In this document: positions 55,195-64,000 of the stretch, in pieces
Layout of the letters: the number at the start of each line of letters is the position of its first letter
Position numbering within the stretch: position 1 is the stretch's first letter
Assembly: GCF_000147715.2 (NCBI RefSeq)
Contig: NC_017934.1
Span: 2,666,001-2,730,000 of the forward strand
Length of the DNA: 64,000 nt
Direction: 5' to 3'
Source: Mesotoga prima MesG1.Ag.4.2
GTDB lineage: Bacteria > Thermotogota > Thermotogae > Petrotogales > Kosmotogaceae
Program-made: the position numbers and the translations under genes
Notes under the pieces: generated by a model
Database searches by the model: none
Seen by the model: only the letters and a program-made list of their open reading frames with translations
Told to the model about the DNA's origin: nothing

Positions 55195-55665
55195 ATGATG
55201 CTTATAGAGAAGAGGATAAAGGAACTGGGAATCGAGCTACCGCCGTCTTCACCGCCAGGAGCCATGTATATTCCCGTCAAAAGGCTCGGAAACGCTCTTT
55301 TCGTTTCGGGTCAGGTACCGATGAAGGACGGAAAGCCTGCTTACACAGGGAAAGTGGGAAAGGAGAGATCAATCGAATACGCCGAGGAAGGGGCCAGACT
55401 GTTTATTGTCAACATGCTGGCAGCCGTCAAGGCTTACCTCGGTGATCTCGACAAGGTCGTAAACATCGTGAAGCTCCAGGCCTTTGTGAACAGCGAAACA
55501 GGCTTCGACAGGCAGCATATCGTTGCTAATGCGGCTTCGGAACTCCTTTATCAAATATTCGGAGAGGCTGGAAGGCACGCGCGCACTGCAATTGGAACGA
55601 ACCAGCTGCCGTTGGATTTCACGGTCGAGATCGAGGCAGTAATCGAAATCAGAGAGAACGATTAA
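55195..55665 (+). CDS. RidA-family reactive enamine/imine deaminase
   Basis: The protein has 156 residues. Landmarks are YIPVKRLGNALFVSGQVP-like sequence, VNIVKLQAFVNSETGF, and the active-site region HARTAIGTNQLPLDFTVEIEAV with the conserved Arg. It hydrolyses reactive enamines or imines made by PLP enzymes, which fits the PLP lyase encoded just downstream. GAGGAG lies directly upstream, and the second ATG (55198) has the better spacing. It is followed one base later by the MalY/PatB-type gene, so the two are co-transcribed. Confidence 0.9.
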   Translation: MMLIEKRIKELGIELPPSSPPGAMYIPVKRLGNALFVSGQVPMKDGKPAYTGKVGKERSIEYAEEGARLFIVNMLAAVKAYLGDLDKVVNIVKLQAFVNSETGFDRQHIVANAASELLYQIFGEAGRHARTAIGTNQLPLDFTVEIEAVIEIREND

Positions 55666-55666
55666 T

Positions 55667-56878
55667 ATGGACTACGACTTCGATACTCTGGTAAACAGGG
55701 AGAATCAGGGGAACATGAAATGCATGCTCACTCCCGATATAGTCAAGAAGATGAATCTGATCAGTTATGCCGGCGCTGAGATGGATTTCAAGACTGCTCC
55801 TGCAATAATCGACGCTCTTGTTGAGCGGGCCAGGAATGGCCTTCTTGGATTCACACTTGCCGACGAAAAGTATCTTTCCAGCGTACAGTGGTGGATGAAG
55901 AACATGCGTAACTGGGAGATAGAGAGAGACTGGATTGTGCCTACATATGGTACTATTCACTCGGTTGCGACGGCCATCAGGGCATTCACGAAAGAGGGAG
56001 ACGGTGTAATCGTACAGCCTCCTGTATACAACAGGTACGAACAGGCTGTAAGAAGGACAAACCGAGAGATAGTGAGCAATCCTCTTATCTACGGGGACGG
56101 AAAGTACTCAATGGACTTCGATGACCTAGAGAGATGTATGAGGGTTGAGAAAAACCGGCTTTTCCTACTGTGCAATCCTCATAACCCCATTGCAAAAGTC
56201 TGGCAGCGTTCAGATCTGGAGAAAATCTCCTCGCTTGCACAGAGATATAACGTCCTTGTATTCAGCGACGAAATATTCGGAGAAATAACCTTCAACGGCA
56301 ATTCGGCTATTCCGTACTCCACTGTTGCCGGAGATGAAAGCAACTCGATAGTTGCGACCTCACTTGGAAAGGTCTTCAATCTGACTGGCGTCAACAGCGC
56401 AAATATAGTTATACCCGACCCCTCCACAAGGAAGAGATTCAGGATCCAGCGAGACGCAGATCACTACGGAAGCATAGATCCCATGGTTCATGCGGCAGTA
56501 TGCGCAGGCTACGGACCCGACGGGGCCGACTGGGTTAGAGAGATGAGGGAGTACGTGTGGGAGAATGTCTCCATAATGAAGGATTTCTTCACCAGGAATA
56601 TTCCGGCAGTTACAATGACCGAAGTAGAGGGTTCATTTGTAATCTGGATAGACTGGCGGAGGCTTAAACTAGATGATGAGGAGCTGCACTCATTCCTGCT
56701 GAACGAGGCATATCTCGATCTGGATAGAGGCATAAACTATGGAGAAGGTGGTGAGGGTTTTACGCGAATGAACATCGCTGCACCCAGAAGGAAGATAGAA
56801 GAGTCACTGGGATTCCTTTTCGAAGCTGCCGCGAGACGTGGGTACGCAGTATCCGAGACTTTGAACAGGTGGAGGTGA
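55667..56878 (+). CDS. MalY/PatB-type PLP C-S lyase / aminotransferase
   Basis: The fold-type I PLP enzyme has 403 residues. It shows GAEMDFKTAPAIIDAL near the N-terminus, QPPVYNRYEQAV, LCNPHNPIAKVW, FSDEIFGEITF and the PLP lysine in ATSLGKVFNLTG. The MalY/PatB subgroup includes cystathionine beta-lyases that release pyruvate, ammonia and a thiol. The ATG is one base after the ridA stop. The reaction would produce the enamine intermediate that RidA removes. It overlaps the start region of the PepV-like gene. Confidence 0.92.
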   Translation: MDYDFDTLVNRENQGNMKCMLTPDIVKKMNLISYAGAEMDFKTAPAIIDALVERARNGLLGFTLADEKYLSSVQWWMKNMRNWEIERDWIVPTYGTIHSVATAIRAFTKEGDGVIVQPPVYNRYEQAVRRTNREIVSNPLIYGDGKYSMDFDDLERCMRVEKNRLFLLCNPHNPIAKVWQRSDLEKISSLAQRYNVLVFSDEIFGEITFNGNSAIPYSTVAGDESNSIVATSLGKVFNLTGVNSANIVIPDPSTRKRFRIQRDADHYGSIDPMVHAAVCAGYGPDGADWVREMREYVWENVSIMKDFFTRNIPAVTMTEVEGSFVIWIDWRRLKLDDEELHSFLLNEAYLDLDRGINYGEGGEGFTRMNIAAPRRKIEESLGFLFEAAARRGYAVSETLNRWR

Positions 56879-56889
56879 AGATCGTTCCT

Positions 56890-58290
56890 ATGAAGAAACT
56901 GATTGAAGAATACTTCGAACAGAATAAGGAGCTCATGATAAGAGATATCATGAGACTGGTAAGGATAAAGAGCGACAAAGAAGAGGCGAAAGAGGGCAAG
57001 CCATACGGCGACGGACCGGCCGAAGTGCTGGCTGTGGCCCTTGAGATGGCATCTGAGATGGGATTCAAGACCAAAAACTACGACAACTATGTAGGAGCGA
57101 TTGACTTCGACGATCAAAAAAACAAGCTTGACATTCTTGCTCATCTCGATGTGGTACCGGGAGGTGATGGTTGGTCGGTCACAGAACCCTTCAACCCGGT
57201 AGTCAAGGACGGAAGGCTCTATGGCAGAGGAACGATAGACGACAAGGGCCCCGCCGTAGCAGCTCTTTACGCCATGAAGGCTGTCAAGGATCTCAATATT
57301 CCACTGAAGGCCAGTGTAAGACTGATACTTGGAACCGACGAGGAGTGTGGATCGTCCGATATAAGATACTATTATGGGATCGAAGAAGAGGCTCCGATGA
57401 CCTTCTCGCCGGACGCCAGTTTCCCGGTTGTGAACATAGAAAAGGGAGGTCTACAGGGAAAGTTCGAATCGAGATTTGAAGAGTCAACTGAAACTCCCCG
57501 AATTGTAAGCTTCAAGGCCGGGATCAAGAGTAATGTGATTCCCGGTGAAGCAACTGCCGTTGTAGAGGGGATCGATCCCGAAGAGATCCGCGATTGCTGT
57601 GAAGCCGTCGACAAGATCAGCGGCATCTCGTTCAACTTATCCACCGAGGGAGACAAGACTACAATCAAGGCCAAAGGACTTCAAGGCCACGCTTCGACTC
57701 CAGATAAGGGGAGAAATGCTTTGACAGGTTTGCTGGAGGTAATCTCAAGGCTTCCGGCTTCTCAAAGCACCGGCTTTGAAAGACTTCGAGCTTTAAACTC
57801 TGTATTTCCTCATGGAGATTGGCTCGGTGAGGCTGCCGGTGTGGCGATGAGTGATGAACTATCCGGCAAGCTTACAATAAGCCTCAATATATTGGAGTAC
57901 GATGGTTCCAGCCTCAACGGGACATTCGATTGCCGGGCTCCTTTGTGTGCAACGAAAGAGAACCTTCTTGACGTTATCAAGGCAAAACTGGCCGGCTATG
58001 GCATAGATCTACAAAACGATGACATAAAACCTCCTCATCACGTACCGGGTGACTCCGAGTTCGTCAAGACACTTCTGAGATGTTATGAAAGTTACACCGG
58101 AGAGAAGGGGTACTGCATCTCAATGGGCGGCGGAACGTATGTACATCGACTGAAGAACGGTGTGGCATTTGGCTGTACTATGCCCGGAAGCGAAAACAAT
58201 ATGCACGGCCCCGATGAATTTGCTGTCATTGAAGATCTCCTGACGAGCGCCAAGATTTTCACACAGGCAATCATAGAGCTATGCGGGTGA
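56890..58290 (+). CDS. M20 family dipeptidase (PepV-like)
   Basis: The cytosolic zinc peptidase has 466 residues. The metal motifs are in order: DILAHLDVVPGGDGW (His, Asp), GRGTIDDKGP (bridging Asp), TDEECGSSD (catalytic and ligand Glu), SPDASFPV (Asp) and ENNMHGPDEF (His). The dimerisation/lid domain lies between about 185 and 390. PepV-like enzymes split dipeptides with a broad range including beta-Ala-X. The ATG at 56890 has GGAGGTGA upstream at long spacing. GTG codons at 56869 and 56875 are alternatives. Last gene of the amino-acid cluster; it supplies amino acids for the lyase. Confidence 0.9.
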   Translation: MKKLIEEYFEQNKELMIRDIMRLVRIKSDKEEAKEGKPYGDGPAEVLAVALEMASEMGFKTKNYDNYVGAIDFDDQKNKLDILAHLDVVPGGDGWSVTEPFNPVVKDGRLYGRGTIDDKGPAVAALYAMKAVKDLNIPLKASVRLILGTDEECGSSDIRYYYGIEEEAPMTFSPDASFPVVNIEKGGLQGKFESRFEESTETPRIVSFKAGIKSNVIPGEATAVVEGIDPEEIRDCCEAVDKISGISFNLSTEGDKTTIKAKGLQGHASTPDKGRNALTGLLEVISRLPASQSTGFERLRALNSVFPHGDWLGEAAGVAMSDELSGKLTISLNILEYDGSSLNGTFDCRAPLCATKENLLDVIKAKLAGYGIDLQNDDIKPPHHVPGDSEFVKTLLRCYESYTGEKGYCISMGGGTYVHRLKNGVAFGCTMPGSENNMHGPDEFAVIEDLLTSAKIFTQAIIELCG

Positions 58291-58319
58291 ACGAACCTGT
58301 TCTGTTAGCTAGAAACGAT

Positions 58320-58925
58320 AAGGGCTGTCCGTTATGGGATCTCCGTTCTCCGGGAATAACAACAGTTGCAAGTTGTAACCGAGGTTAGAGGTCAGTGGTC
58401 AGAGGTTTGAAGAGTAAGAGAAACTGGTTGACCGTTGAGCAGTTCTCCGTCCGCCGAGAAGAACATACAGTTGCAAGTTGTCTGTTCCAAGTTGCAAGCA
58501 TAGGACCCGCTATGCGCTTAAAAACGGAGAATCCGCTAATCGCTGGAAAAAACACTTTGCGCTGGACACTTGCTATGATACGCTGAACTCTTGAAAGACC
58601 AAAGGAACGGTTGCAAGTTGTGAGTTGTAAGACCGTGGTTGGGGGTCGAAGGTCGGGGGTTGGTCGGGAGCAAAAAACAAGAGCTTGACCCAGTCCTCAA
58701 GAAACAAATTACGCCCTCGGATCAGAACGAACTCATTTTGTCATCCTCGTGATCCTGTTCAGGATCTGGACTTTCTAGAAAAGATCTTCTCGGAGGACGG
58801 TGGACCGTTGACGGACAACAAATAGGAGTAGGAGCCGTCCTCGGTCCTTCGGGATCGTGAAACCCGTCCTTCGAAAGAGCAGTTGCAAGTTGTCTGTTCC
58901 AGTGTGCCAAGCTCTAGAGTAAAGA
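58320..58925. repeat. Mosaic repeat region III (degenerate pieces)
   Basis: Fragments of the same repeats seen at 14-15.5 and 40-41 kb. A family A start (gaggttagaggtcagtgg) is at 58381-58410. GTTGCAAGTTG-type pieces are at 58471, 58609 and 58880. A diverged family B core (CCTG-tt-CAGG type) is near 58744-58765, and an ACCGTTGACGGACAAC piece is at 58803-58818. It follows the PepV-like gene directly. No gene is credible in it. Confidence 0.8.
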
Positions 58926-59326
58926 AACGTCAGATATCGTCATGAACTTGATTCAGCATCTCGATCATTCTTTTTGTCGAATCTTGTTATTTCGCTCGGT
59001 GACCCCTTCGATAGATATAACAAGTGCGCATAATCGAATCCGCATTCATCAATCAACAGATTGTATTCAACAGAATGGTCTTACCAGCTTAAAATTGAGA
59101 ATCACCTTCGAAGAATTTGTGCATGGTAAACAGCTGTAGTCCCTGTAAAAAGCTTACCATCCAAAAAAACAAAGGTCGGATTCTCTTCATCGCATCCCTC
59201 TAAAACCGTCCGTCAAACTGATTGGCTGACGTATAATAGTCTTGGTGATAAAGTGAGCTTCAGCAGTTTTTCACTAATCTCTTTCTGATTTTTCCGTATA
59301 ACTTTACTATGAGGAGGGATACTACA
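58926..59326. other. Intergenic region with the promoter of the SLH-nucleotidase gene
   Basis: TATAAT at 59232-59237 is the likely -10 box, 90 bases before the start codon; no -35 match is clear. The rest shows no supported gene or RNA. Confidence 0.4.
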
Positions 59327-61354
59327 TTGAGGAACAGAATCATCCTGATTGCAGCGTTACTGATCTGTGCGCTTTCATTTGCCGGGCTCAAAGACATTTC
59401 GGCCAGCCCATATTCGGCTGCGATCGAAAAGCTATTTGCCGCGGGGATTGTTGAGGCAGAGGACGATCTCTTCAGTCCGACCGAAGCGCTTTCAAGAGCC
59501 GACGCTGCCGAGTGGATAGTAAAGACATTCAAGCTGTCGACAATCCAGTCCATGAAGCTCGAAGAAGAGGTCGAGAAGAAGTTCGTCTACACCGATCCAC
59601 TAGGAGTAATCGATGAGGCTTTCGTCGTTCCGTCTGCCAAAGATATCATCGATATCGAAGGAGAGGAGTACATCGAGGGGCTCATTAAGGTACGAGCCGA
59701 AGATGTCGTCGATGGGCTTTACAGACCATTTGAAGCAGTAACGGGCGCCGAATTCGCGCTCGCAGTAGCCAAGGTTCTATTTGGAGTTGATGAACCAATA
59801 GACTATTCGGCAAAACTCTCACAACTTGTCTATGTGCCGTCCCAGTTGCTCTCTCTGGAAAGACCGTTGAGGAGGGAAGAAGCCGCTCAGATTCTTTCGA
59901 ACTTCGTCGACAATCCAGATTTCAAGATAATCACAATGCTCGCAACCGCAGACATACACGGGCACATAGAGCCTTATTTACCAAGCGGGGCGAAGTACCC
60001 AGTGGGCGCGATGGAGAGGATGGCCTACTACGTTAAGACAGAACGAGCAATTCAGCCAAATCTTCTGCTTCTGGACGTTGGAGACGCTCCTTACAACACC
60101 AACGTCGCCAACCTCTTCGAAGGAGAGCCGGTAATTAAGATCATGAACATGATGGGCTACGACGCCATGGTTCTCGGTAATCACGACTTCGATTTCCCAT
60201 TCAACGTGATGGAAAGAAACAGCAAACTTGCGAATTTCCCATTCCTTGGCGCAAATACTTTATACCTTGGAGAATCCCCCTATTTCCTTGAGCCATACAT
60301 AATAAAAGAAGTCGACGGGATAAAGATAGCCATTGTTGGGCTTACTGACGACAGCAGCGCCTGGTACACCCATCCAAGGAACGTAGCGGGAATTACCTTC
60401 GAAGAACAGTATTCTGCTGCAAAGAGACTCCTGGATGAAGTGTCTCCACAGGCAGATTTGGTGGTCGCCCTCGCCCATCTGCACGGTGGCAACAGAGTAC
60501 TACCAGCAAAGGTTCCCGGCTACGATCTTATATTCGAAGGAGGAAGAGACGTTGTTGCTTTCCCGGAAAAGATAAACGGTAGTTGGGTGATCTCTTCAGG
60601 AAAACATGCGGAGCTGATTTCAAAGACGAATCTCAACATCTACAACGGAGAACTAATAGGTATCAACTTCGCCCACGTATTCATGAGTCAGAACCTTCCG
60701 CAGGATGAAGAAGTAGTCGAAGTGGTTCAGAGTTATGTTTCTCAGCTTGACGAAAAGCTCGGTACGGTGATTGGAAAAACCGAGGTTGATCTCGATGGGG
60801 AAAGGGGCACGGTAAGACTGAAGGAATCCAACCTTGCAAACGCGATTGCCGATAGCCTTCGAGAGATGACTGGAACTGACTTTGCCATACAGAACGGTGG
60901 AGGAGTTCGAGCCAGTATTCCAGCTGGAGATATTACGATAAAGGATGTCTACACGGTCTTACCATTCGACAACCTTGTCGTCGCCGTAAGAGCAACCGGG
61001 AAGCAAATATGGGACGTCCTCGAACACGGAATTTCGGCTTATCCGGCCGCTGCCGGCCAATTCTTACAGGTATCGGGCCTCGAATACACTTTCGACGCAT
61101 CGAAACCACCGTATGAGCGCTTGATATCTGTTACGTCCAACGGTGTTCCACTCGATCCGGATAAGATGTACACACTCACCGCCAACGACTTCCTAACGGG
61201 CGGCGGTGACAAGTTCACCATGTTCCTGGGGATGGAGAAAGTCATTGAAACAAAGTCCTTCCTCAGAGATGCATTTGCAGAATACATCGAAAGACACGGA
61301 ACAATCGCTCCCGTCAACGAGGGAAGAATAACTATTATCAACCCGGCCAATTAA
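59327..61354 (+). CDS. SLH-domain UshA-like 5'-nucleotidase/metallophosphoesterase
   Basis: The exported protein has 675 residues. After the signal peptide (RIILIAALLICALSFA) comes one SLH domain (LKDISASPYSAAIEKLFAAG, then FSPTEALSRADAAEWIVK), a linker of about 130 residues, and a calcineurin-type phosphoesterase with ATADIHGHIEP, VGDAPYN and VLGNHDFDF. The 5'-nucleotidase C-terminal domain has AIQNGGGVRASIPAGDIT and FDNLVVAVRATG. The SLH domain should tie it to the cell wall or Omp-alpha-type layer, where it can hydrolyse nucleotides or other phosphoesters. The TTG at 59327 has AGGAGGG eight bases upstream. A terminator follows. Confidence 0.9.
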   Translation: MRNRIILIAALLICALSFAGLKDISASPYSAAIEKLFAAGIVEAEDDLFSPTEALSRADAAEWIVKTFKLSTIQSMKLEEEVEKKFVYTDPLGVIDEAFVVPSAKDIIDIEGEEYIEGLIKVRAEDVVDGLYRPFEAVTGAEFALAVAKVLFGVDEPIDYSAKLSQLVYVPSQLLSLERPLRREEAAQILSNFVDNPDFKIITMLATADIHGHIEPYLPSGAKYPVGAMERMAYYVKTERAIQPNLLLLDVGDAPYNTNVANLFEGEPVIKIMNMMGYDAMVLGNHDFDFPFNVMERNSKLANFPFLGANTLYLGESPYFLEPYIIKEVDGIKIAIVGLTDDSSAWYTHPRNVAGITFEEQYSAAKRLLDEVSPQADLVVALAHLHGGNRVLPAKVPGYDLIFEGGRDVVAFPEKINGSWVISSGKHAELISKTNLNIYNGELIGINFAHVFMSQNLPQDEEVVEVVQSYVSQLDEKLGTVIGKTEVDLDGERGTVRLKESNLANAIADSLREMTGTDFAIQNGGGVRASIPAGDITIKDVYTVLPFDNLVVAVRATGKQIWDVLEHGISAYPAAAGQFLQVSGLEYTFDASKPPYERLISVTSNGVPLDPDKMYTLTANDFLTGGGDKFTMFLGMEKVIETKSFLRDAFAEYIERHGTIAPVNEGRITIINPAN

Positions 61355-61371
61355 TCAGAATCGCCAGTCGA

Positions 61372-61400
61372 ACGGAGAGGGAAACCTCTCCGTTTTTCTT
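61372..61400 (+). terminator. Intrinsic terminator of the SLH-nucleotidase gene
   Basis: The stem is ACGGAGAGG (61372-61380) with CCTCTCCGT (61385-61393) and loop GAAA, followed by a T-rich run. It lies 18 bases after the stop codon. Confidence 0.88.
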
Positions 61401-61735
61401 TGGCTTGCAAATTGGAGATACGATCTGAATTCTGCCAGGTAAAGCTACCGTTTTAGAGAAGCCTTCAGTAGCAAAAGTGAGTGATTGACATCCAGCGCTT
61501 CAATAACTGCATTACTTTCATGTGTTTTTCTTCTTCACAGATACCTTGGAATCATTGTTTACGTTTCGAAATCAGATCTCCAATTATGGAGCCTCATCTG
61601 ATAGCTGATTTCTGAAAGACACTTCATATATTCACTATCGCCTTGGATGACGGATTGTAACTTGAAGTTCCTCCCATCAGTAGAGTGATCTATAATTGGA
61701 GGGTCACGCCAGACAGTGAGCAAAAGGGGGCAGAT
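61401..61735. other. Intergenic region
   Basis: TATAAT at 61691-61696 may be the -10 box for the penicillin-acylase-type gene; a TTGAAG at 61662-61667 is too far to be its -35 box. Nothing else is recognised. Confidence 0.35.
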
Positions 61736-62977
61736 ATGAGGAAGCAAATGACGTTGTGGATGGTTTTAATCTCTATCATTGTGCTTCTTTCTATTCTTCC
61801 CGTAAGAATATTTGCCGGTCAAATCGAGATAGTACGTGATTCATGGGGAGTAGCACACATCTATGCCGACAATGACTCTGAACTATTTTTCGGGGCGGGC
61901 TATGCCACTGCGGGGGATCGCACGTTTCAAATGGAACTTTCAAGGAGAAAAGTTGCCGGGACGCTATCCGAGATTTACGGCAAGGACTTGCTCGAGTCCG
62001 ACAAGCTCATGCGCACACTCGGTCTCTACAAACACGCGCAGGAGCTTCCTGATGTTCAGAATCCTTTTTCGGGATTAGTTGCCAGTGCAAGTCATTTGTC
62101 CGTCAGAGACTGGTACCCGTATTCTCTAACTATAGGAACTGGAGAAACCGGCCATAACCCAAGAAGTATAAGGCTTTACGAGCCCCTTGATGATCAAAAC
62201 GAATTCACTTTCGAGAGCTTTTCGGAGATTCATCGAGATAATGTCTCGGCAATTGCCAGAGATTTTCTATCTCTCGCAGGCATTTTGTCTGAGAAGAACC
62301 TTCTGTCACAGAATTCAACGAGGCTTCTTAAAGCCCTGAGTCATTGGGACTATCGCCTTTTGAAGAACAGCAGAGCGGCCGATGTTGCCGAGACTGTAGT
62401 GCGGGAAATGCATCGCAGTCTGCGGCCCAATACGGTCACTGCTCTTGTTGCCTCGAAATACGGCGGGTGCCATTCCGGAAATATCTTCCTACTTCGTTCT
62501 GCCCTGGAAGAGTTTGAAAGAACTCAGAAGTTGCCGGAAGAGGAAGAATTGGCAGTCTGGGTCAACCAGTTACTTGAGGCTTCGGCTGGCAGTCTTCGAG
62601 AGGCCGTTTCTCAAGTTAGAAAGGTGGTTATGGTTTATCAGACTAATCTTGAAGGCCTCCCCTCGATTTACCCAGATGCGAATCGAAAAGCGCCCGATCT
62701 CGTAACCACCTCGGGAAATACCATCTGGTCGCAACTGGGAAACTCTTACACACAGATCGTCGACCTTTCAAACATAGACAAGTGCAGAGCGTTTCTGACA
62801 CCAGGAGCTTCAGAAGGTCCACGCAGCCCTCATTTCTTCGATCAAGTCGAACTATGGGTTACCGGAGAAACCAGACCCGCTTCTCTGAGTCGAGAAGAAG
62901 TCACTAAATATGTAGAATCGATTGAAACACTTTTTTCGCCAATTAATAAGACTATGCGTCAATCGGGGTCCGACTGA
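61736..62977 (+). CDS. Penicillin acylase family protein with an internal in-frame deletion, probably inactive
   Basis: The protein has 413 residues; the family usually has 650-800. The N-terminus is intact: signal sequence, then IEIVRDSWGVAHIYADNDSE, GAGYATAGDRTFQMELSRR and EIYGKDLLESDKLMRTLGL. The C-terminus is intact too (TSGNTIWSQLGNSYTQIVDL, then FLTPGASEGPRSPHFFDQVE). In between, near residue 115, it jumps to a region normally ~200 residues later (NPRSIRLYEPLDD). The GSN-type motif with the catalytic N-terminal Ser is absent. It cannot act as a normal Ntn hydrolase. GGGG lies five bases before the ATG. lipB follows two bases after its stop. Confidence 0.82.
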   Translation: MRKQMTLWMVLISIIVLLSILPVRIFAGQIEIVRDSWGVAHIYADNDSELFFGAGYATAGDRTFQMELSRRKVAGTLSEIYGKDLLESDKLMRTLGLYKHAQELPDVQNPFSGLVASASHLSVRDWYPYSLTIGTGETGHNPRSIRLYEPLDDQNEFTFESFSEIHRDNVSAIARDFLSLAGILSEKNLLSQNSTRLLKALSHWDYRLLKNSRAADVAETVVREMHRSLRPNTVTALVASKYGGCHSGNIFLLRSALEEFERTQKLPEEEELAVWVNQLLEASAGSLREAVSQVRKVVMVYQTNLEGLPSIYPDANRKAPDLVTTSGNTIWSQLGNSYTQIVDLSNIDKCRAFLTPGASEGPRSPHFFDQVELWVTGETRPASLSREEVTKYVESIETLFSPINKTMRQSGSD

Positions 62978-62979
62978 AA

Positions 62980-63687
62980 ATGGAGAATCGAAGTTGCTTT
63001 TCACTTAGACTGGACGGGCTCACAAAATACCTTGAAGGGCTGAATCTGCAGAATCTAGCTCTTGAAAAGGTTATGTCGGGGAAGGCCGATTGCATACTGA
63101 TTCTCCTTGAACATGAACCAGTCCTTACCGTGGGCAAATCGGGCGGAAGAGAGAATCTTCTCGTAGATGAAAGCGAGCTTGAGAGACTGGGGGTAGAGCT
63201 CCAAAGTACCGGCAGGGGAGGAAACATAACTTATCACGGTCCGGGACAGGTTGTTGCATACCCCGTTCTGAACCTTGGGAAATGGAAGAAAGATCTTCCA
63301 TGGTACGTGCACTCTCTCGAAGAGGTAGTAATTAGAGTGCTGGAAGATTATGGCATTGAAGCCGGAAGGAAACCGGAATACAGGGGCGTCTGGGTAAAAG
63401 AAACAAAGATTGCCGCTGTCGGTATTGCCGTAAAAAGATGGTTCACAATGCATGGATTTGCCCTGAACGTACGGGTGAATAAGGAACATTTCAAACTGAT
63501 CAATCCCTGCGGCATAAAAGACTATACGATTGCATCGATGGACGATTTTGTGGATAGTGTTGATTTACATGAGATCATAAAGAGTGTGGAAGAAAAATTT
63601 TCTCTTGTCTTTAAGAGCAAACTGATAGAAGTTTCGAGAGAATGGCTGGAGAGTGGTCAAAGTGAAGGAGAAACCAGACTGGCTTAA
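62980..63687 (+). CDS. lipB: Lipoyl(octanoyl) transferase LipB
   Basis: The enzyme has 235 residues and moves octanoyl from acyl carrier protein to lipoyl domains. It shows the family signature [20 protein letters not shown], the substrate Lys in [10 protein letters not shown], and the catalytic Cys in INPCGI. The ATG is two bases after the acylase-like stop, with GGGG about ten bases upstream, so it may depend on transcription through that gene. Its last bases overlap the lipA start. Together the two make lipoate from ACP-bound octanoate. Confidence 0.95.
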   Translation: MENRSCFSLRLDGLTKYLEGLNLQNLALEKVMSGKADCILILLEHEPVLTVGKSGGRENLLVDESELERLGVELQSTGRGGNITYHGPGQVVAYPVLNLGKWKKDLPWYVHSLEEVVIRVLEDYGIEAGRKPEYRGVWVKETKIAAVGIAVKRWFTMHGFALNVRVNKEHFKLINPCGIKDYTIASMDDFVDSVDLHEIIKSVEEKFSLVFKSKLIEVSREWLESGQSEGETRLA

Positions 63688-64000
63688 GAAGAAGCTCAAT
63701 GCCGACAGGAGTAAGCTTAGCGAAATAAAGGTCATGTTGCGAAGCCTGCGTCTTCATACCGTGTGCGAAGAGGCGAGATGTCCAAATATGGGAGAGTGTT
63801 TTGCATCCAGAACCGCTACATTCATGATACTTGGAAATATCTGCACAAGGAACTGTCGATTCTGTGCAGTCTCAAAGGGAATACCAGGCTCTCCAGATCC
63901 AAAGGAGCCGGAGAACATTTCCCACGCCGTCCATCTTCTCCAACTGAGACATGCTGTGATCACCTCGGTTACCAGGGACGATCTTAACGATGGTGGCGCT
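63662..64000 (+). CDS. lipA: Lipoyl synthase LipA, 5' part (cut by the window end)
   Basis: 113 codons are visible. The N-terminal auxiliary cluster motif [12 protein letters not shown] (C-x4-C-x5-C) is followed by the radical SAM motif CTRNCRFC (C-x3-C-x2-C). [10 protein letters not shown], typical of the family, ends the window. LipA inserts two sulfurs into protein-bound octanoate. The GTG at 63662 has GGAGAG eight bases upstream and overlaps the end of lipB by 26 bases, so the two are translated together; a GTG at 63653 is an alternative. Confidence 0.95.
   Translation, partial: MKEKPDWLKKKLNADRSKLSEIKVMLRSLRLHTVCEEARCPNMGECFASRTATFMILGNICTRNCRFCAVSKGIPGSPDPKEPENISHAVHLLQLRHAVITSVTRDDLNDGGA

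Overview
The window looks like a chromosome segment from a mesophilic member of the Thermotogota, most likely close to Mesotoga/Kosmotoga. This is inferred from base composition near 50% GC, strong AGGAGG-type ribosome binding sites, frequent TTG and GTG starts, an SLH-domain surface protein, and a gene mix of ABC importers, glycoside hydrolases, radical SAM/ferredoxin proteins and dinitrogenase-cofactor-like proteins. No database was searched.

1-15 kb: a tRNA-Pro(GGG) gene with promoter and terminator; a frameshifted secreted Ig-like protein; a NifX-like protein with a PadR regulator; a PLP-dependent D-cysteine desulfhydrase/ACC deaminase-like enzyme, an M48 membrane protease and a zinc-ribbon protein; an MscS channel; a complete glycine betaine/choline (Opu/Pro-type) importer with ATPase, two permeases and a binding protein; a mercuric reductase-like flavoprotein; a reductive-dehalogenase-like ferredoxin; and a second MscS channel whose 3' end runs into a repeat region.

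15.5-39.8 kb: a large carbohydrate locus. A minus-strand operon of 12 genes (34307 down to 15576) encodes a GH35 enzyme, a GH94 phosphorylase, a normal-sized and a giant solute-binding protein, two MalF/MalG permease pairs, an NHL-propeller/Yip1 membrane protein, a DUF5696-type membrane-anchored protein and two GH144/PF10091-type glucanases (one exported, one cytosolic). Upstream are GH3 and a LacI regulator, and a second GH35 gene reads divergently. Three copies of a TTGAAACGTTTCAA-type operator tie these units together. No transport ATPase is present, so one from elsewhere must serve. Use of a beta-glucan such as beta-1,2-glucan is the best guess, but two GH35 (usually beta-galactosidase) genes leave the substrate open. 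This is the most interesting system in the window.

39.8-47.5 kb: a glycolate-oxidase remnant, a second mosaic repeat region that ends in an array of different small hairpins joined by a constant ACTGGC linker, a second NifX-like/radical SAM/ferredoxin cluster with a promoter palindrome resembling the one before the PadR operon, a two-domain amino-acid-type binding protein fused to a chagasin-like protease inhibitor, an IstB remnant, an alpha/beta hydrolase and about 1 kb without a supported gene.

47.5-64 kb: an amylo-alpha-1,6-glucosidase, an S9 peptidase, a DUF5050-type propeller protein, an SGNH hydrolase, an amino-acid cluster (YheO-like regulator, RidA, MalY/PatB lyase, PepV-like dipeptidase), a third repeat patch, an SLH-anchored UshA-like nucleotidase, an internally deleted penicillin acylase, lipB and the start of lipA (cut by the window end). 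Three genes show decay (frameshift or internal deletion), one of them directly beside a repeat region.
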